From: Bog-793 sp050013835
GTDB taxonomy: Bacteria > Actinomycetota > Acidimicrobiia > Acidimicrobiales > Bog-793
Assembly (NCBI GenBank): GCA_050013835.1
Contig: JBEKEM010000004.1
Coordinates: 105,636-169,635, forward strand
Direction of reading: 5' to 3'
DNA: 64,000 nt
This document shows, piece after piece, positions 33,293 through 41,788 of the stretch (its first letter is position 1; every line of letters starts with the position of its first letter). Both the position numbers and the translations under genes were made by a program. The notes under the pieces were generated by a model. That model was given only the letters and a program-made list of their open reading frames with translations. It did not search any database and had not been told where the DNA came from.

Positions 33293-34810
33293 TCAGTCGC
33301 TCGGGCAGACCGTGCCCTTCGGCGGGAGCTTGCCGGTCGCGAGGTACGAGTTGACGTAGTTGCGCACGCACGAGCTGAAGAAGTATCCGGTGTGGCCCGA
33401 GCCCGTCCGCGTCAGCAGCTCGGCGTTGTCGAGCTGCGCCGCGACCGCCTTGGCCCAGCCGTACGGCGTGGCGGGGTCGTCGGTCGAGCCGACGACGAGG
33501 ATCGTCGGCGTTCCCGGAGCGTGGATCTCGTGCGGGCGTGCCTCGGCCGGGACCGGCCAGTAGGCGCAGGTGAGCGAGCCCCACGCCTCGGCGGCCCCGA
33601 AGTCCGGGGCGATGGCACCGAGCTGGGTCGCCAGGTGCTCGTAGAAGGCGAGGCCGCGCGGCGAGGGCGCATCCACACAGTTGATCGCGACGTTCGCCTC
33701 CTCCTCGTTCGAGAACGTCCCGTTCTGCTGCAGGCCCTCGTACTCGTAGGCGAGGGCGGCGAGAAGGTCGCCGTTGTGATGCAGGCCCCGGTCGATCGCC
33801 AGGCCGAGATACGGCCAGGCCGCCTTGGCGTAAAGCGAGGAGATGACGCCGAGCTCGGCAACCCCGAGCGTCACCGGCTGGGACCCGCCGTAGATCGGCT
33901 TGAAGTCGGCCGTGATCGAGTTGCCGGCGGCAAGGTAGGCCATCAGCGCGTCGTACGACACCTTGGCCCCGTCGGGCAGGCGGTTGTGGCACGTCGCGTC
34001 CTTGTTGCACCAGCTGAAGAAGGCGTGCAGGTCGCCCTCGAAGCCGAGCGCCTGCTCGCGGTCCCCGGCCGCCAGCGAGAGCGCCGGGTCGACCGCCCCG
34101 TCGAGCACCATCTCGCCGATGTGGGTGGGGTACTTCGCGGCATACATCTCGCCGATGTACGTCCCGTACGAGAAGCCGAGGTAGAAGAGCTTGGGCTGCC
34201 CGAGGTCGGCGCGCAGCCGGTCGAGGTCCTCGATCGTCGTCGCCGTGCCGACGTGCTCGAGCAACAGGCGCGACGTGTGGGCGAAGCAGTCGTCGACGAA
34301 CTGCTTCGCCAGCTGCACGACCCGCGCGATTTCGACCGGCGTCGACGGCGCCGGGTCCTCCTGGATGAGCGTTCGGGTCTCGTCAGCATTCACGCAGTTG
34401 ACCGGGTCGCTCCGCTCCACGCCGCGGGGGTCCCAGCTCACGATGTCGAACTTGGCGCGCAATGACGGCGGGAAGGCGGAGGCGTTCTGCTCGAGAAAGT
34501 CGACCCCCGACGCGCCGGGGCCCCCGGGGTTCGTGAACAGGTCGCCGAGGGGCTTGGCGCTCGAGGAGGGGAGCATCGCGACGGCGAGCTTGAGCGTGCC
34601 AAGCGAGGGCGCGGCATAGTCGATCGGCACCGGGATGGAGGCGCAACGGAGGTTGCTGTAGCCGGGGCAGGTCGTCCACTTGACGCTCCCGGCGTCCGCC
34701 GAGGATGCAACCCGGGCGGATGGGGGCACCCCGACCGCGCCGGCACCCACCAGCGACGCCGGACCGGCCAGGACGAGCAGCAGGGGGACGAGGGATCTCA
34801 ATGCACGCAT
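33293..34810 (-). CDS. Secreted alpha/beta hydrolase, TAP-like tripeptidyl aminopeptidase family
   Basis: A 505-residue exported hydrolase. The signal peptide is MRALRSLVPLLLVLAGPASL, which fixes the start at ATG 34810 rather than the in-frame start 23 codons upstream. Alpha/beta-hydrolase features: FTNPGGPGASGVDFL oxyanion region near residue 95, VSWDPRGVERSDPVNC near 125, nucleophile elbow GFSYGTYIGEMYA near 210, acid VVGSTDDPATP near 440 and His in TRTGSGHTGYFFSSC near 470, within the C-terminal TAP-like domain. Conserved Cys pairs suggest extracellular disulfides. Relatives such as Streptomyces SlpD/TAP release N-terminal tripeptides. Confidence 0.9.
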   Translation of the reverse strand: MRALRSLVPLLLVLAGPASLVGAGAVGVPPSARVASSADAGSVKWTTCPGYSNLRCASIPVPIDYAAPSLGTLKLAVAMLPSSSAKPLGDLFTNPGGPGASGVDFLEQNASAFPPSLRAKFDIVSWDPRGVERSDPVNCVNADETRTLIQEDPAPSTPVEIARVVQLAKQFVDDCFAHTSRLLLEHVGTATTIEDLDRLRADLGQPKLFYLGFSYGTYIGEMYAAKYPTHIGEMVLDGAVDPALSLAAGDREQALGFEGDLHAFFSWCNKDATCHNRLPDGAKVSYDALMAYLAAGNSITADFKPIYGGSQPVTLGVAELGVISSLYAKAAWPYLGLAIDRGLHHNGDLLAALAYEYEGLQQNGTFSNEEEANVAINCVDAPSPRGLAFYEHLATQLGAIAPDFGAAEAWGSLTCAYWPVPAEARPHEIHAPGTPTILVVGSTDDPATPYGWAKAVAAQLDNAELLTRTGSGHTGYFFSSCVRNYVNSYLATGKLPPKGTVCPSD

Positions 34811-34889
34811 GGGCCGCCTTGCCTGTTTCCGGGACACGGGCCGCGTCCCTCCGGCAATCGTAACGGCGCGTCCCGCCAAGGACGTGGCG

Positions 34890-36149
34890 CTACTCCTCGG
34901 CCGACGTCATCCCGAAGTCGCGCCTCCACCCCGTCGGCAGCAGCAGCTCGAGCAGGTCGTCGACCGTGATCACGCCGAGCATGCGGTGGTCCTCGTCGAC
35001 CACGGGGGCCAGGGAGAGGTTGAAGTCGGACATCTTGCGCAGGATCGAATGGACGTCGGCGTCGACGCGCACGGTCACGGGATCGCGCTCGGCGATCGAG
35101 GAGAGCTTCGCCTGAGGGGAGGCCTTGAGGAGGCGCACCACGGAGACGGTCCCGGCGATCCGGCCGTCGGCGTCGGCCGTGTACACCGTGGCGAGCGCCT
35201 CGGGGGCGATGTCGCTCCGGCGGACGGCCTCCAGCGCCTCGCCCGCCGTCGTCGTCGTGGCGAGCGAGAGGAAGTCCGGGTTCATCAGCCCGCCGCCGGT
35301 CTCCGGGTTGTAGCTCAGCAACCGTCGCACCTTGGCCTGCTGGCGCGCCGGCAGTGCCTCGAGGACGGCGAGGCGGCGGTCCTGGTCGAGATCGTTGATG
35401 AGGTCCGCCGCGTCGTCGGGCGCCATCGTCGCCAGCACGCGGGCAGCTTCCGCATCCGAGCGGGACTCGAGGAACTCCCGCTGGTGATCGAGGTCGAGCT
35501 CCTCGAACACGTCGGCCTCGAGCTCCCGGTCGAGGCTCACCGCCTCGATGATCTCCTCCCCCTCCTCGTGGGAGGCCGCCTCGACGAGGTCGGCGATCTG
35601 GGCCGGGCGCAGGCGCGACAGCTTGCGCAGCGGTATCCGCATCCTCGCCGTCGGCACGTGGGAGACGAACGGCTCGATGCTCTCCCAGTCGACGAGCGAC
35701 TTCGTGCGGATGCGGCGGGCGAGCGGGCGCGGCATGAGGCGCCGCAGCACGCCGCGGCCAGAGGGATCGACCCCGACCACCTGCCACACGCCGTCGATCT
35801 CGGCGAGCTCGATCTCGTTGGCGCGGATGAGGTGTGCGCCGGGCACGTGGATGAGGTGGCGCGACTGGAGGTCGCGGTCGAGCAGCAGCTCGCCCGGCCG
35901 CCGTTCGAACCGGCCAAGCTCGAGCGTCGCCCCGATCAGCTGCACGAGCCGCGGTCGCATCGCCTCGATCCGGTCGACCGGGATGAACAGCTCCCGCCCG
36001 GCGACGCGCGCGACGAGCCCCGTGATCGGCGGGTGCGATTGGCCCCCGAGGCGGACGATCAGGTCGTCGACCCGCCCGATCCGGTCGCCCGCCGGGTCGA
36101 CAAGCGGGCTGCGCAGCAGGGAGGAGAGGTGGAGGAACTCAGGGGACAT
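34890..36149 (-). CDS. PRC-barrel/MgtE_N/CBS-domain protein without a transport domain
   Basis: A soluble 419-residue protein. The N-terminal region (~1-130) has PRC-barrel-like features (LVDPAGDRIGRVDDLIV). It is followed by an MgtE N-terminal superhelix (~180-285: RPAQIADLVEAASHEEGEEI, ATMAPDDAADLINDLDQD) and a CBS pair (~295-405: NPDFLSLATTTTAGEALEAV, DEDHRMLGVITVDDLLELL). In MgtE these domains sense Mg2+ and gate the channel, but the membrane domain is missing. This stand-alone form is common in Actinobacteria. It may regulate a separate Mg2+ transporter, possibly the nearby NRAMP-like protein; no direct evidence. Confidence 0.88.
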   Translation of the reverse strand: MSPEFLHLSSLLRSPLVDPAGDRIGRVDDLIVRLGGQSHPPITGLVARVAGRELFIPVDRIEAMRPRLVQLIGATLELGRFERRPGELLLDRDLQSRHLIHVPGAHLIRANEIELAEIDGVWQVVGVDPSGRGVLRRLMPRPLARRIRTKSLVDWESIEPFVSHVPTARMRIPLRKLSRLRPAQIADLVEAASHEEGEEIIEAVSLDRELEADVFEELDLDHQREFLESRSDAEAARVLATMAPDDAADLINDLDQDRRLAVLEALPARQQAKVRRLLSYNPETGGGLMNPDFLSLATTTTAGEALEAVRRSDIAPEALATVYTADADGRIAGTVSVVRLLKASPQAKLSSIAERDPVTVRVDADVHSILRKMSDFNLSLAPVVDEDHRMLGVITVDDLLELLLPTGWRRDFGMTSAEE

Positions 36150-36258
36150 CGGGGGTCGAGGCGGAAGACCAACGTCGCGGCTTCGCCACGGGCCACATAG
36201 TACCGAGCGCGCAACGGCCCCGGAGGGGCGCCCGGGCCGGCCCGCCGGGGCGTCGCAT

Positions 36259-36645
36259 TCAGAAGTCGGTGATGGCGAGGACCTGCTTCTGGAACTCGGC
36301 GAACTCCGCCGACATCGTGATCGGCAGCAGCGCCATCAACTTGGCGATGTCGCCGGTCACCTTGACCTTGCCCTGCATGAAGGCGGCGTTGGCGTCGAGC
36401 TCACCCTGCTGCATCCGCTTGGCGTCTTCGTAGCTCTCGGTGAGCGTCACCTCGGCGTCGGCGAGCTCGCCCAGCCGATTCTCGGCCAACTGGCCGTCGA
36501 CGATGACCCAGTAGTACTGCACGTCGCCGTCCGGTCCGCCGGTGACGACGTACTGGAGCCGCGCCGAAACGCCCGGGCGGATCGGCTGGGTCGCGGCGAG
36601 ACGGGTGCTCTCGTCGAGCCACTCCTGCGTGAGCCACTTCGGCAC
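36259..36645 (-). CDS. SCP2 sterol-binding-domain-like protein
   Basis: A 128-residue protein starting MPKWLTQEWLDESTRLAA. The central YYWVIVDGQLAENRLGE and ADAEVTLTESYEDAKRMQQG, then ANAAFMQGKVKVTGDIAKLM, follow the SCP2 fold, in which a hydrophobic tunnel binds lipids or acyl chains. There is no enzyme fused to it. It lies between mca and the MgtE_N/CBS gene on the same strand with ~55-110-base gaps, so co-transcription is uncertain. A lipid-carrier role is inferred from family only. Confidence 0.85.
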   Translation of the reverse strand: MPKWLTQEWLDESTRLAATQPIRPGVSARLQYVVTGGPDGDVQYYWVIVDGQLAENRLGELADAEVTLTESYEDAKRMQQGELDANAAFMQGKVKVTGDIAKLMALLPITMSAEFAEFQKQVLAITDF

Positions 36646-36699
36646 GTCCGGACCTCCTCGCTGAAAGGACTGGGGCGGCGTTGCCCGCCGTCCCCCTTT

Positions 36700-37587
36700 C
36701 TACCCCCCGGAGGCCCCGACCTTCTCCCTTATTCCGGCGAAGAGGTCGTCCTCCGCCGCCACCGGCCCCAGGAGATTGCGGGCGCACCGGTAGTCCTCGG
36801 TCGAGTACAACCCCCGGTCGACCTCCTCGGGCAGCCCGAACCAGAACGGCGACGAGGGGTCGATCTGCGTCGCGTGGGCGAGCAGGCCACCCCGGCGGGC
36901 GTCGTAGTACTCCGAGACGTCGATCCTCGCCGTGGGCGCCGTCTCGTTCGCCGGGCCGGGCCAACCGTCCTCGAACCACTCGGCGTAGGGCGAACTGATG
37001 CCGAGCTCGAGGAACTTCTCGTGCCGGGCGCGGGTCTGCGCCAGCGACCAGACCGTGTAGTACAGCTTCTGCGGCTGATGGGCCGGCCCGGCCTCCGGGT
37101 ACGCCGACGGATCGCCAGCAGCCGCGAAGGCGGCGACGGAGATCTCGTGGACCCGCAGGTGATCCGGGTGCCGGTAGTGGCCCTGTTCGTCGGGGTACGT
37201 CACGACGACCTGCGGGCGTGCCCGGCGGATCTCGGCGACGAGCCGGCCGACCGCCTCGTCGAGCGGCACCCGGGCGAAGCAGCGCGGATCGGCATTCGCC
37301 GGCGAACCGGCCATCCCCGAGTCCCGGTAGCCGAGCAGCACGACGTCGTCGTAGCCGATCAGCGCCGCCGCGGTCTCGAGCTCCCGTCGGCGCACGGCGC
37401 CGATGTCGGCGCGGACCGCGGGGGTGTTGAGGGAGGGATTGAGGATCTCGCCCTCCTCCCCCCCGGTCGCCGTGACAAGGACCGTGCGGACGCCCTCGGC
37501 GTGGTAGCGGGCGATCGTGCCGGCGCCCTTCGAGGCCTCGTCGTCCGGGTGGGCGTGCACCGTAAGAAGGCAGAGGGAATCGGACAT
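36700..37587 (-). CDS. mca: Mycothiol S-conjugate amidase
   Basis: Zn-dependent amidase of 295 residues of the LmbE/MshB/Mca family. AHPDDEASKGAGT at residues 12-24 contains the metal-binding HPDDE, and HYRHPDHLRVHEIS near 150 gives the third metal ligand. GGEEGEILNP and RARHEKFLELGI favour Mca over MshB. Mca cleaves mycothiol conjugates to mercapturates and glucosamine-inositol for detoxification. Mycothiol is restricted to Actinomycetota, so this is a good taxonomic marker. The ATG at 37587 is chosen because the upstream frame is antisense to pspA. Confidence 0.9.
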   Translation of the reverse strand: MSDSLCLLTVHAHPDDEASKGAGTIARYHAEGVRTVLVTATGGEEGEILNPSLNTPAVRADIGAVRRRELETAAALIGYDDVVLLGYRDSGMAGSPANADPRCFARVPLDEAVGRLVAEIRRARPQVVVTYPDEQGHYRHPDHLRVHEISVAAFAAAGDPSAYPEAGPAHQPQKLYYTVWSLAQTRARHEKFLELGISSPYAEWFEDGWPGPANETAPTARIDVSEYYDARRGGLLAHATQIDPSSPFWFGLPEEVDRGLYSTEDYRCARNLLGPVAAEDDLFAGIREKVGASGG

Positions 37588-37797
37588 CGCTACGACGTTA
37601 CCGTCGGCGGCCCGCCCTCCATCCGGCGTGTCGCCAGCGGCACGACCCGGCCGACGGCTAGCGGCCCCGAGCGTCACCAGCCAGGACTGTCGGCGTATGC
37701 TCGAATCCTCGAAGGCCGCGGCCATGGTGTCGCGGGCGCGGGAAGTCTGGCTGACGGCCGACCATTCGGGGCATGGAGCGCCCGGGAGGAGCGAGCG

Positions 37798-38655
37798 ATG
37801 AGCGTGATGAAACGCCTGAGCGGCGTCGTGCAGGCGAAGGCGAACAAGGTCCTCGACCGGGTCGAGGACCCCCGCGAGACGCTCGACCTGTCTTACGAAA
37901 AGCAGCTCGAGCAGCTCCAGCAGGTCCGCCGGGGCGTCGCCGACGTCGCGACGGCCCGCAAGAGGATCGAGCTCCAGGCCGAACAGCTCCAGGCGAGCGC
38001 CACGAAGCTGCAGGACCAGGCGCGCACCGCCCTCGCCCAGAACCGGGAGGACCTCGCCCGCGAGGCACTCACCCGGCGCGCCGCGATCGCGACCCAGCTC
38101 GAAGGGCTGAAGACCCAACACGACCAGCTCGTCGCCCAGGAGGACAAGCTCGTCCTCACGACCCAGCAGCTGCAGTCGCGCGTCGAGGCGTTCCGGACCC
38201 AGAAAGAGACCCTGAAGGCCAGCTACACCGCCGCCCAGGCCCAGACCAAGATCGGCGAGGCCGTCTCGGGCATCTCCGAGTCGATGAGCGACACGGGCAT
38301 GGCGATGCAGCGGGCCCAGGACAAGATCGCCCAGATGCAGGCCCGCGCCGGCGCCGTCGACGAGCTGCTCGCCTCGGGCGCCCTTACCGACCTCTCCGGC
38401 TCGACCGACCCGATCCAGGCCGAGCTCGACAAGGCGTCGAAGTCCGGCCAGGTCGACGCCGAACTCGCCCAGCTGAAGGGTCAGCTCGCGGCCGCCGGCC
38501 CCGCCGGAGCCCTCGGGGCGCCCGACAAGCCCGCCGAGGCCGCACCCGAGGACGACAAGGTCGTCGACGCCGAGCCGGAGCGAGACGAGCCGGCCGCCGA
38601 CGCCCCGAAGAGCCCGGACCCGTTCACCCTCGAGGACAAGAAAGGCGAGTCATGA
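37798..38655 (+). CDS. pspA: PspA/IM30 family envelope-stress protein
   Basis: A 285-residue, mostly coiled-coil protein (residues ~1-215) with MSVMKRLSGVVQAKANKVLD at the N terminus as the likely amphipathic membrane-binding helix, and the hallmark DPRETLDLSYEKQLEQLQQV. The last ~65 residues form an acidic, Ala/Pro-rich tail. PspA-type proteins are ESCRT-III-like and bind stressed membranes. A good ribosome-binding site (GGGAGGA) lies 9 bases before ATG 37798. Its stop overlaps the next start (ATGA). It heads a four-gene operon with PspAA, HtpX and PspAB. Confidence 0.93.
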   Translation: MSVMKRLSGVVQAKANKVLDRVEDPRETLDLSYEKQLEQLQQVRRGVADVATARKRIELQAEQLQASATKLQDQARTALAQNREDLAREALTRRAAIATQLEGLKTQHDQLVAQEDKLVLTTQQLQSRVEAFRTQKETLKASYTAAQAQTKIGEAVSGISESMSDTGMAMQRAQDKIAQMQARAGAVDELLASGALTDLSGSTDPIQAELDKASKSGQVDAELAQLKGQLAAAGPAGALGAPDKPAEAAPEDDKVVDAEPERDEPAADAPKSPDPFTLEDKKGES

Positions 38656-38942
38656 TCGTCCGCATCCTCGAAGACGGCCAGTACAAGGTCGACAAGTCGA
38701 CGGCCAAGAAGCTCGACGAGCTCGACGCCAAGCTCGCCAAGGCGCTCGACAAGGGCGACGACAGTGCCTTCGCCAAGCACCTCGCCGGCCTCGTGAAGAC
38801 CGTGCACTCCTCGGGCAAGCGGCTCGACCCGAGCGTCATCACGCCCTCTGACCTGGCGATACCTGCCCCCACCTCGACGCTCGCCGAGGTGCGCGAGCTG
38901 CTCTCGTCGGAGACGATGAAGGTGAAGAAGAAGAAGGGCTGA
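38652..38942 (+). CDS. pspAA: PspA-associated protein PspAA
   Basis: A small 96-residue protein beginning MIVRILEDGQYKV, the signature of the PspAA family found beside pspA in Actinobacteria and some archaea. A central helical region (KKLDELDAKLAKALDKGDD) is followed by a Pro-rich linker, a short helix and a Lys-rich tail (MKVKKKKG). Its ATG overlaps the pspA stop, implying translational coupling and a fixed ratio to PspA. It is thought to modulate PspA; the mechanism is not established. Confidence 0.88.
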   Translation: MIVRILEDGQYKVDKSTAKKLDELDAKLAKALDKGDDSAFAKHLAGLVKTVHSSGKRLDPSVITPSDLAIPAPTSTLAEVRELLSSETMKVKKKKG

Positions 38943-38950
38943 CCCGGAAC

Positions 38951-39892
38951 ATGGCAACAACTCGTACCCGTTACCCCGCCGACCGCGGCCTCCAGGCCCA
39001 CATGCTGCTCACGATGTTCCTCCTCGGGCTGCTCTACGCCGTCGTCATCGCGGGGCTGGTGCTCGCCAAGATCAACCTCGCCTTCATCCTCGTCATCGGT
39101 TGCGGGATCCTCTTCGTCCAGTACTACTTCTCGGACAAGATCGCCCTGTACTCGATGGGCGGCAGGATCGTCACGCCCGAGCAACAGCCCCAGCTCCACG
39201 CCATCATCGACCGGCTCGTGGCGATGGCCAACATCCCGAAGCCCCGCGTCGCCATCGCCCAGACCGACATCCCGAACGCCTTCGCCACGGGACGCGACCA
39301 GAAGCACGCCGTCGTCTGCGTGACGACGGGGCTGTTGCGGCGGCTGAACGAGCCCGAGGTCGAGGCGGTGCTCTCCCACGAGCTTTCCCACGTCGCCCAC
39401 CGCGACGTCGCGGTGATGACGATCGCGAGCTTCCTCGGCATCATCGCCGGCCTCATGACCCGCGTGTTCATGCTCATGGGCCTCTTCGGCGGCTACGGCA
39501 ACAGCCGGGGCAGGGGAGGTGGCAGCGCCGGCGGCCAGATGGCGCTGATCGAGATGGGCGGGCTCCTCGTCTCGGCGATCCTCTACGCCATCAGCTTCAT
39601 CCTCATCCGGGCGCTCTCGCGCTACCGCGAGCTGGCGGCCGACCGGTCCGGCGCGATCCTGATCGGCCAGCCCGCCCTGCTCGCCGAGGCGCTCGTCAAG
39701 GTGAGCGGGGAGATGTCCCGCATCCCGTCGCGGGACCTGCGAGCGGCCGAGCACTTCAACGCCTTCTACTTCGCCCCCGCCCTCGCCCCCGGCATGAGCC
39801 TCTCCTCGCTCTTCTCGACCCACCCGCCGCTGCAGAAGCGCCTCGACCAGCTCGCCAAGCTCGACGCCCAGATGCGTCACAGCGCCGCCTGA
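38951..39892 (+). CDS. htpX: M48 family membrane metallopeptidase HtpX
   Basis: A 313-residue integral-membrane zinc endopeptidase for quality control of membrane proteins. Two N-terminal transmembrane helices (~17-60) precede the catalytic domain with HELSHVAHRD (zinc site HEXXH at 143-147), then two hydrophobic segments (~152-172, ~200-220), and SRYRELAADRSG, whose Glu is the third zinc ligand. FSTHPPLQKRLDQL near 285 is the conserved C-terminal motif. It lies 8 bases after pspAA and 13 bases before pspAB, within the envelope-stress operon. Confidence 0.94.
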   Translation: MATTRTRYPADRGLQAHMLLTMFLLGLLYAVVIAGLVLAKINLAFILVIGCGILFVQYYFSDKIALYSMGGRIVTPEQQPQLHAIIDRLVAMANIPKPRVAIAQTDIPNAFATGRDQKHAVVCVTTGLLRRLNEPEVEAVLSHELSHVAHRDVAVMTIASFLGIIAGLMTRVFMLMGLFGGYGNSRGRGGGSAGGQMALIEMGGLLVSAILYAISFILIRALSRYRELAADRSGAILIGQPALLAEALVKVSGEMSRIPSRDLRAAEHFNAFYFAPALAPGMSLSSLFSTHPPLQKRLDQLAKLDAQMRHSAA

Positions 39893-39905
39893 CCAGCCGG
39901 CGGCG

Positions 39906-40496
39906 ATGGGCTTCCTCGACGCGCTGCTCGGCCGGACCAAGCCCGCCCAGGCCAACCTCGACAAGCTCTTCGGGCTGCCCGGAGCGCAGATCACGCTCGA
40001 GGCCTCCGAGGGTCTCCAGCCGACCGGGCAGGCCGGGGTCTGCTTCAAGCCGACCGAGGGCCAGGCCTTCTCGGCGACCGAGAGCGAGTTCACGGCGCTC
40101 CTCAACCTCGGCGACGACGCCGGGGGGCACGTCGCCGAGAGCTCGGACCAGTACGGCTACCGCTGGGTCGTGCTCGAGGCGGACGATTTCGGAACGCTCG
40201 TCACCCGCGTCCACGTGACGAACTCGACCCTCCAGGACAACGGCTACGGGCCGCAGCTGCTCTGCTCGGTCTTCGGCTTCGCGCCCGCTCCCCAGGCGGG
40301 GGCGGCGAGAGCGGCGGCGACCGTCTACCTCGTCTACCTGTACAAGCGCGGGACCTTCTACCCCTTCGTGCCCGCCGGCGGCGAACGGCGCGACAACGAG
40401 GCCGAGCTGCGACTGAAGAACGAGCTCGGCGACGACCTCTCGATCGAGTCGGACCTCACGCGCTGGTTCCCGATCTGGGGGTTGCCGGTCCACTGA
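39906..40496 (+). CDS. pspAB: PspA-associated protein PspAB
   Basis: 196 residues starting MGFLDALLGRTKPAQANLDK, the typical opening of the PspAB family that neighbours PspA and HtpX in Actinobacteria. The protein is soluble, of mixed alpha/beta character, with conserved-looking GQAGVCFKPTEGQAFSATES, DQYGYRWVVLEADDFGTLV and a terminal LTRWFPIWGLPVH. Biochemical function is unknown; genomic association with PspA/PspAA is the main clue. It is the last gene of the operon. Confidence 0.88.
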   Translation: MGFLDALLGRTKPAQANLDKLFGLPGAQITLEASEGLQPTGQAGVCFKPTEGQAFSATESEFTALLNLGDDAGGHVAESSDQYGYRWVVLEADDFGTLVTRVHVTNSTLQDNGYGPQLLCSVFGFAPAPQAGAARAAATVYLVYLYKRGTFYPFVPAGGERRDNEAELRLKNELGDDLSIESDLTRWFPIWGLPVH

Positions 40497-40530
40497 GCCC
40501 CGGGCTGCCCGCCCGGCGCCGACCACCCCC

Positions 40531-41322
40531 TTACGGCGCCAGGTCGACGACGACCGGGGCGTGGTCCGAGGGCTGCTGGTCGCTCCCCTGGCCCTTGCGC
40601 GCCTCGCGGTCGACGAAGGCCGCGCCCACCCGGGCGACGACGGGCGCCGAGGCGAGCAACAGGTCGATCCGCATGCCCTCGCCCTTGTGGAAGGCGCCGC
40701 CCCGGTAGTCCCACCACGAGAAGGGCCCCACCTCGTCGGGGTGGAGACGCCGGACGACGTCCACGAGGCCGAAGTCCATGACCCGGCGCAGGGCGTCGCG
40801 CTCCGGCGCCGTCACGTGGGTCGCGCCCTCGAACGCGCCGATGTCCCAGACGTCGCGGTCCTCGGGGGCGACGTTGAAGTCGCCGCCGACGGCGACTGCG
40901 CCGGCGGGGTCACAGGTCGCGTCGAGCTCGCGGCGGAGTTGCGCCAGCCACTCCAGCTTGGCGACGTAATGCTCCGAGTCGACGGCGCGCCCGTTCGGGA
41001 CGTAGACCGAGAAGACGCGGACGCCGCCGCACTCGGCCGAGAGGATCCGGCACTCGCCCGGTTCCCCGGCGAGCTCCTCGCCGAAGCCGGCCCGGACGCC
41101 AGCCAGCCCCACGCGCGAGACGATCGCGACGCCGTTCCACCGGCCGTCACCGTGGTGGGCGGACTCGTAGCCGAGCTGCGTAAACGCCGCAGCGGGAAAG
41201 TCGGCGTCGGCGCACTTGGTCTCCTGGAGGAGCAGCACGTCCGGGTCGTGCTGCCCGATCCAGCCCTCCAGGCGGCCAAGGCGCGCCCGCAGCGAGTTCA
41301 CGTTCCAGGTGACGAGGCGCAC
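40531..41322 (-). CDS. xth: Exodeoxyribonuclease III / AP endonuclease
   Basis: EEP-fold nuclease of 263 residues. Catalytic motifs: TWNVNSLRARL (Asn) at the N terminus, LLLQETKCAD (Glu) near residue 33, VFSVYVPNGRAVDS (Tyr) near 105, VGGDFNVAPEDRDVWD (Asp/Asn) near 145, FSWWDYRGGAFHKGEGMRID near 205, and terminal SDHAPVVVDL (Asp-His). It removes 3' blocks and incises abasic sites in base-excision repair. It starts at GTG 41322, 7 bases after the end of the FabZ-like gene. Confidence 0.94.
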   Translation of the reverse strand: MRLVTWNVNSLRARLGRLEGWIGQHDPDVLLLQETKCADADFPAAAFTQLGYESAHHGDGRWNGVAIVSRVGLAGVRAGFGEELAGEPGECRILSAECGGVRVFSVYVPNGRAVDSEHYVAKLEWLAQLRRELDATCDPAGAVAVGGDFNVAPEDRDVWDIGAFEGATHVTAPERDALRRVMDFGLVDVVRRLHPDEVGPFSWWDYRGGAFHKGEGMRIDLLLASAPVVARVGAAFVDREARKGQGSDQQPSDHAPVVVDLAP

Positions 41323-41329
41323 GGTCTCT

Positions 41330-41788
41330 TTAGGCCCCGGCGAAGACGAAGAACAGGCCGGTCGCGCAGGCGAGCTGGCCGCCCACGGACGCCGTGCCCT
41401 GCCCGGTGCCGGCCCGGGCCGACAGCCGCCCCAGCGTCACCTCGAGCTCGAGCGTGTCGCCCGGCACGACCTGCCGGCGGAACCGCGCCTTGTCGATCCC
41501 GCCGAACAGGGGGAGCCTGCCGGCGAAACGCCGGTCGGCGAGGACTGCCGCCGCGCCGAGCTGGGCGAGGGACTCGACGAGCAGCACCCCGGGGACGGTC
41601 GGCCGTCCCGGGAAGTGACCGGCGAAGAACGGCTCGTTGCCGGAGAGCACCCAGCGCCCCCGCGCCCGCTCCCCCGGGACGAGCTCATCGATCGCCGAGA
41701 CGAGGAGGAACGGCGGTCGGTGCGGGATCAGGTCCTCGATCCGCCAGGTCACCCGCGGCCCGCCTTCCAGACGATCGGCCGGGCTCAC
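41330..41788 (-). CDS. fabZ: FabZ-like 3-hydroxyacyl-ACP dehydratase (hotdog fold)
   Basis: A 152-residue hotdog protein with LIPHRPPFLLVSAIDELVPG near residue 18 and the active-site segment GHFPGRPTVPGVLLVESLAQ near 53, which contains the catalytic His and Glu. GGIDKARFRRQVVPGDTLEL near 95 is also typical. FabZ dehydrates 3-hydroxyacyl-ACP in type II fatty acid synthesis. The GTG at 41788 overlaps the NYN ribonuclease stop (GTGA), an unusual pairing for this enzyme. Other hotdog functions cannot be ruled out. Confidence 0.88.
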   Translation of the reverse strand: MSPADRLEGGPRVTWRIEDLIPHRPPFLLVSAIDELVPGERARGRWVLSGNEPFFAGHFPGRPTVPGVLLVESLAQLGAAAVLADRRFAGRLPLFGGIDKARFRRQVVPGDTLELEVTLGRLSARAGTGQGTASVGGQLACATGLFFVFAGA

